Shown piece after piece: positions 6,542 through 7,574 of a DNA stretch of 7,574 nucleotides (its first letter is position 1; each line of letters opens with the position of its first letter). Under the pieces are notes generated by a model. It had not been told where the DNA came from and did not search any database. It was given only the letters and a program-made list of their open reading frames with translations. The translations under genes were made by a program, and so were the position numbers. This DNA comes from Microscillaceae bacterium (GTDB lineage Bacteria; Bacteroidota; Bacteroidia; Cytophagales; Microscillaceae), in assembly GCA_003449595.1 (NCBI GenBank), contig DMHB01000292.1, positions 1 through 7,574 on the forward strand, in the 5' to 3' direction.

Positions 6542-6581
6542 ATTGTTCTATTTCGCACAATATTGTTCGATCTTGGACAAT
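6542..6581. repeat. Two tandem 20-bp palindromic boxes (putative operators)
   Basis: Two directly adjoining 20-base units, ATTGTTCTATTTCGCACAAT (6542-6561) and ATTGTTCGATCTTGGACAAT (6562-6581), share the form ATTGTTC-N6-GnACAAT. Each is an imperfect palindrome, and the 20-base period equals about two helical turns, putting both on the same DNA face. They lie 107-146 bases before the permease ATG and 26-65 bases after the stop of the upstream gene on the same strand. A half-site with nine identical bases, TTGTTCTAT on the - strand, recurs at 6460-6468. The arrangement suggests cooperative binding of a dimeric regulator acting on the permease. The regulator is not identifiable here. Confidence 0.6.
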
Positions 6582-6606
6582 ATAAAGGTGGTTTTAGATG
6601 TCTTTT

Positions 6607-7143
6607 TTAGGGTATTCGCTTGAGAACAGCTTCTTGAAAAGCCTGCAATTTGAAACTATCTACCAAAGGGGTATCGTTACTGCCCCCACTTTGACGCAAA
6701 TATTCTCCTCCTGAGCTCAAAATAGTAAATACAATTTGCTCAGGCTGAAAATGATAAATTGCCATTAGGCGGTTGTTACTTACATCAAAGGCGCTAATTA
6801 GTCGTTGATTGACCAAGTAACTGTCCAATAAAATGCTATTTTGTTCGTCAATCAAATAATGCCCTACGGCGGGGTCTTGTGCCAAAAGCACATATTTTCT
6901 AATGTCTTGCTTTTCGCCGGTGTTATAGACAATTTCCCAGCCCCATTGTGAAGGATTTTCGGTGGCCGTGATGGTGAGTTGCATCGTAACCTCCATCGTT
7001 TTGCCTTTAGCAGGATTGTAAATCGCTAAGTTGCCTTGCCACTTGCCCGCCCAATCACTTGGAAAGTTTTGTGCAAAGGAGGAATTCAACAAACAAAAAA
7101 GGCTCAATATTACGATACAGGCAGAGTTTTGAATCATTTTCAT
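6607..7143 (-). CDS. Secreted protein of unknown function
   Basis: A 178-residue protein I do not recognise. Residues 1-24 form a signal peptide: Lys2, a hydrophobic core 'ACIVILSLFCLLNSSFA', and probable cleavage after 'SFA' before Gln25. The mature part of about 154 residues opens with 'WAGKWQGNLAIYN' and carries alternating polar/hydrophobic stretches ('VTMQLTITATENPSQWGWEIVYN', 'HYLIDEQNSILLDSYLV', 'NRLMAIYHFQPEQIVFTIL'), suggesting a mostly beta, barrel- or lipocalin-like fold. This is inference. The mature part has no cysteine and there is no lipobox, so it is likely periplasmic or exported, not a lipoprotein. ATG at 7141-7143 is the first start; ATG two codons later is equally possible. 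No terminator hairpin is evident after the stop (6607-6609), so read-through into the permease unit is conceivable. Confidence 0.82.
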   Translation of the reverse strand: MKMIQNSACIVILSLFCLLNSSFAQNFPSDWAGKWQGNLAIYNPAKGKTMEVTMQLTITATENPSQWGWEIVYNTGEKQDIRKYVLLAQDPAVGHYLIDEQNSILLDSYLVNQRLISAFDVSNNRLMAIYHFQPEQIVFTILSSGGEYLRQSGGSNDTPLVDSFKLQAFQEAVLKRIP

Positions 7144-7209
7144 AGGATAGATTGGTAAAATTTAATAAGAAGGTTTCAGCCATAGTGACAGCCTACTCCG
7201 TTAAACTAT

Positions 7210-7217
7210 CAAAATTA
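7210..7217 (-). promoter_or_regulatory. Candidate -7 box for the secreted-protein gene at 6607-7143
   Basis: On the - strand TAATTTTG (complement of 7210-7217) matches TAnnTTTG exactly in the 97-base gap between the two divergent genes. Transcription would start near 7203, about 60 bases before the ATG at 7143. No TTG core is found at the expected -33 distance, so the call rests on one box. Confidence 0.3.
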
Positions 7218-7240
7218 AAATAATAAAGTTCTTTTTTAAA

Positions 7241-7574
7241 ATGATGTATTTCAAAAAACTGGGGTTGGTATGGATTGGGTCGATGCTTTGTTTTTCGAAG
7301 CTTTTAGCCCAGTCTGCCGTTCCCACCTTCGATGTTTCGACCGATTACCAAGGCAGGGCTTGTCTGATTGTCAATTTGATGGTCAATGCCGCAGAAGGTT
7401 CGCAAAAAATTTTCCTGATGAGCCGCTCGACCAATGCGCAAAAATGGCAAGAAGTGGCGCAGTGGCGCTTGTCGCATCTCCCCGAAAGGGCTTCATACAG
7501 CAACATTCCTGTTACTTTTGTGTTGTTCGAGCAACCTGAGTGGTTTGAAAATGGCCAAGAAGCAGATCGGAAGA
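7241..7574 (+). CDS. Secreted protein of unknown function, N-terminal fragment
   Basis: An open frame begins at ATG 7241 (a second ATG follows at 7244) and runs off the right edge without a stop for 111 codons. It begins 'MMYFKKLGLVWIGSMLCFSK', a clear signal peptide with Lys5-Lys6 and a hydrophobic core, with probable cleavage around 'LLAQ' (residues 21-24). The mature part begins 'SAVPTFDVSTDYQGRACLIV' and I do not recognise the family. It is divergent from the neighbouring secreted-protein gene, sharing a 97-base upstream region. The last four or so codons (A-D-R-K) coincide with the probable adapter sequence and should not be trusted. The different frame starting at ATG 7270 has no signal peptide or domain and is a shadow of this gene. 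Confidence 0.8.
   Translation, partial: MMYFKKLGLVWIGSMLCFSKLLAQSAVPTFDVSTDYQGRACLIVNLMVNAAEGSQKIFLMSRSTNAQKWQEVAQWRLSHLPERASYSNIPVTFVLFEQPEWFENGQEADRK
7564..7574 (+). other. Probable Illumina adapter remnant at the contig end
   Basis: The last 11 bases, AGATCGGAAGA, are identical to the start of the TruSeq adapter (AGATCGGAAGAGC) and end exactly at the window edge. A chance 11-base match at this exact place is very unlikely, so biological sequence probably ends at 7563 or 7564. Confidence 0.85.

Noticed and set aside
7270..7539. Closed 89-codon + strand frame near the right edge
   Set aside because: It overlaps in another frame the 7241 gene, which has a clear signal peptide and stays open to the edge; the 7270 frame shows no domain or secretion signal.

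Overview
The window looks like a Bacteroidota genome fragment, possibly Cytophagales-like, although the order-level guess is weak. The evidence is a MacB/FtsX-type permease that ends in the typical 'PVxxLRNE'-like tail and has no ATPase gene beside it, a roughly 600-residue acyl-CoA dehydrogenase, no visible Shine-Dalgarno sites, and upstream boxes matching the Bacteroidota -7 element TAnnTTTG. The last 11 bases match the start of the Illumina TruSeq adapter, so the right edge is probably a raw contig end with adapter read-through.

Layout. On the + strand at the left edge lie the C-terminal tail of a sodium:solute symporter (2-361, cut by the window) and, 12 bases later, a GNAT acetyltransferase with a non-ATG start (374-826). 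They converge on a LytTR-type response regulator on the - strand (893-1594), and a strong hairpin terminator sits between them. A 405-base AT-rich gap (1595-1999) carries the likely promoter of the regulator and the terminator of the next gene. An intact acyl-CoA dehydrogenase follows on the - strand (2000-3859). After an 84-base gap with a perfect 13-bp inverted repeat comes a FtsX/MacB-like permease (3944-6435, - strand) broken by a single-base frameshift in a T6 run. Upstream of the permease is a 171-base gap with two back-to-back 20-bp palindromic boxes. Beyond it are two divergent genes for secreted proteins of unknown function: one complete (6607-7143, -) and one that runs off the right edge (7241-end, +).

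How the genes relate. The window does not show one pathway. The symporter tail and acetyltransferase may be co-transcribed. The - strand genes look like separate transcription units, because terminator-like hairpins or promoter-like boxes lie between most of them. I saw no RNA gene, insertion sequence, CRISPR array or phage gene. The parts most worth a second look are the tandem palindromes before the permease, the frameshift (whose repair restores a family-like motif and which sits on an in-phase slippery heptamer), and the inverted repeat that brackets a perfect -7 box before the dehydrogenase.
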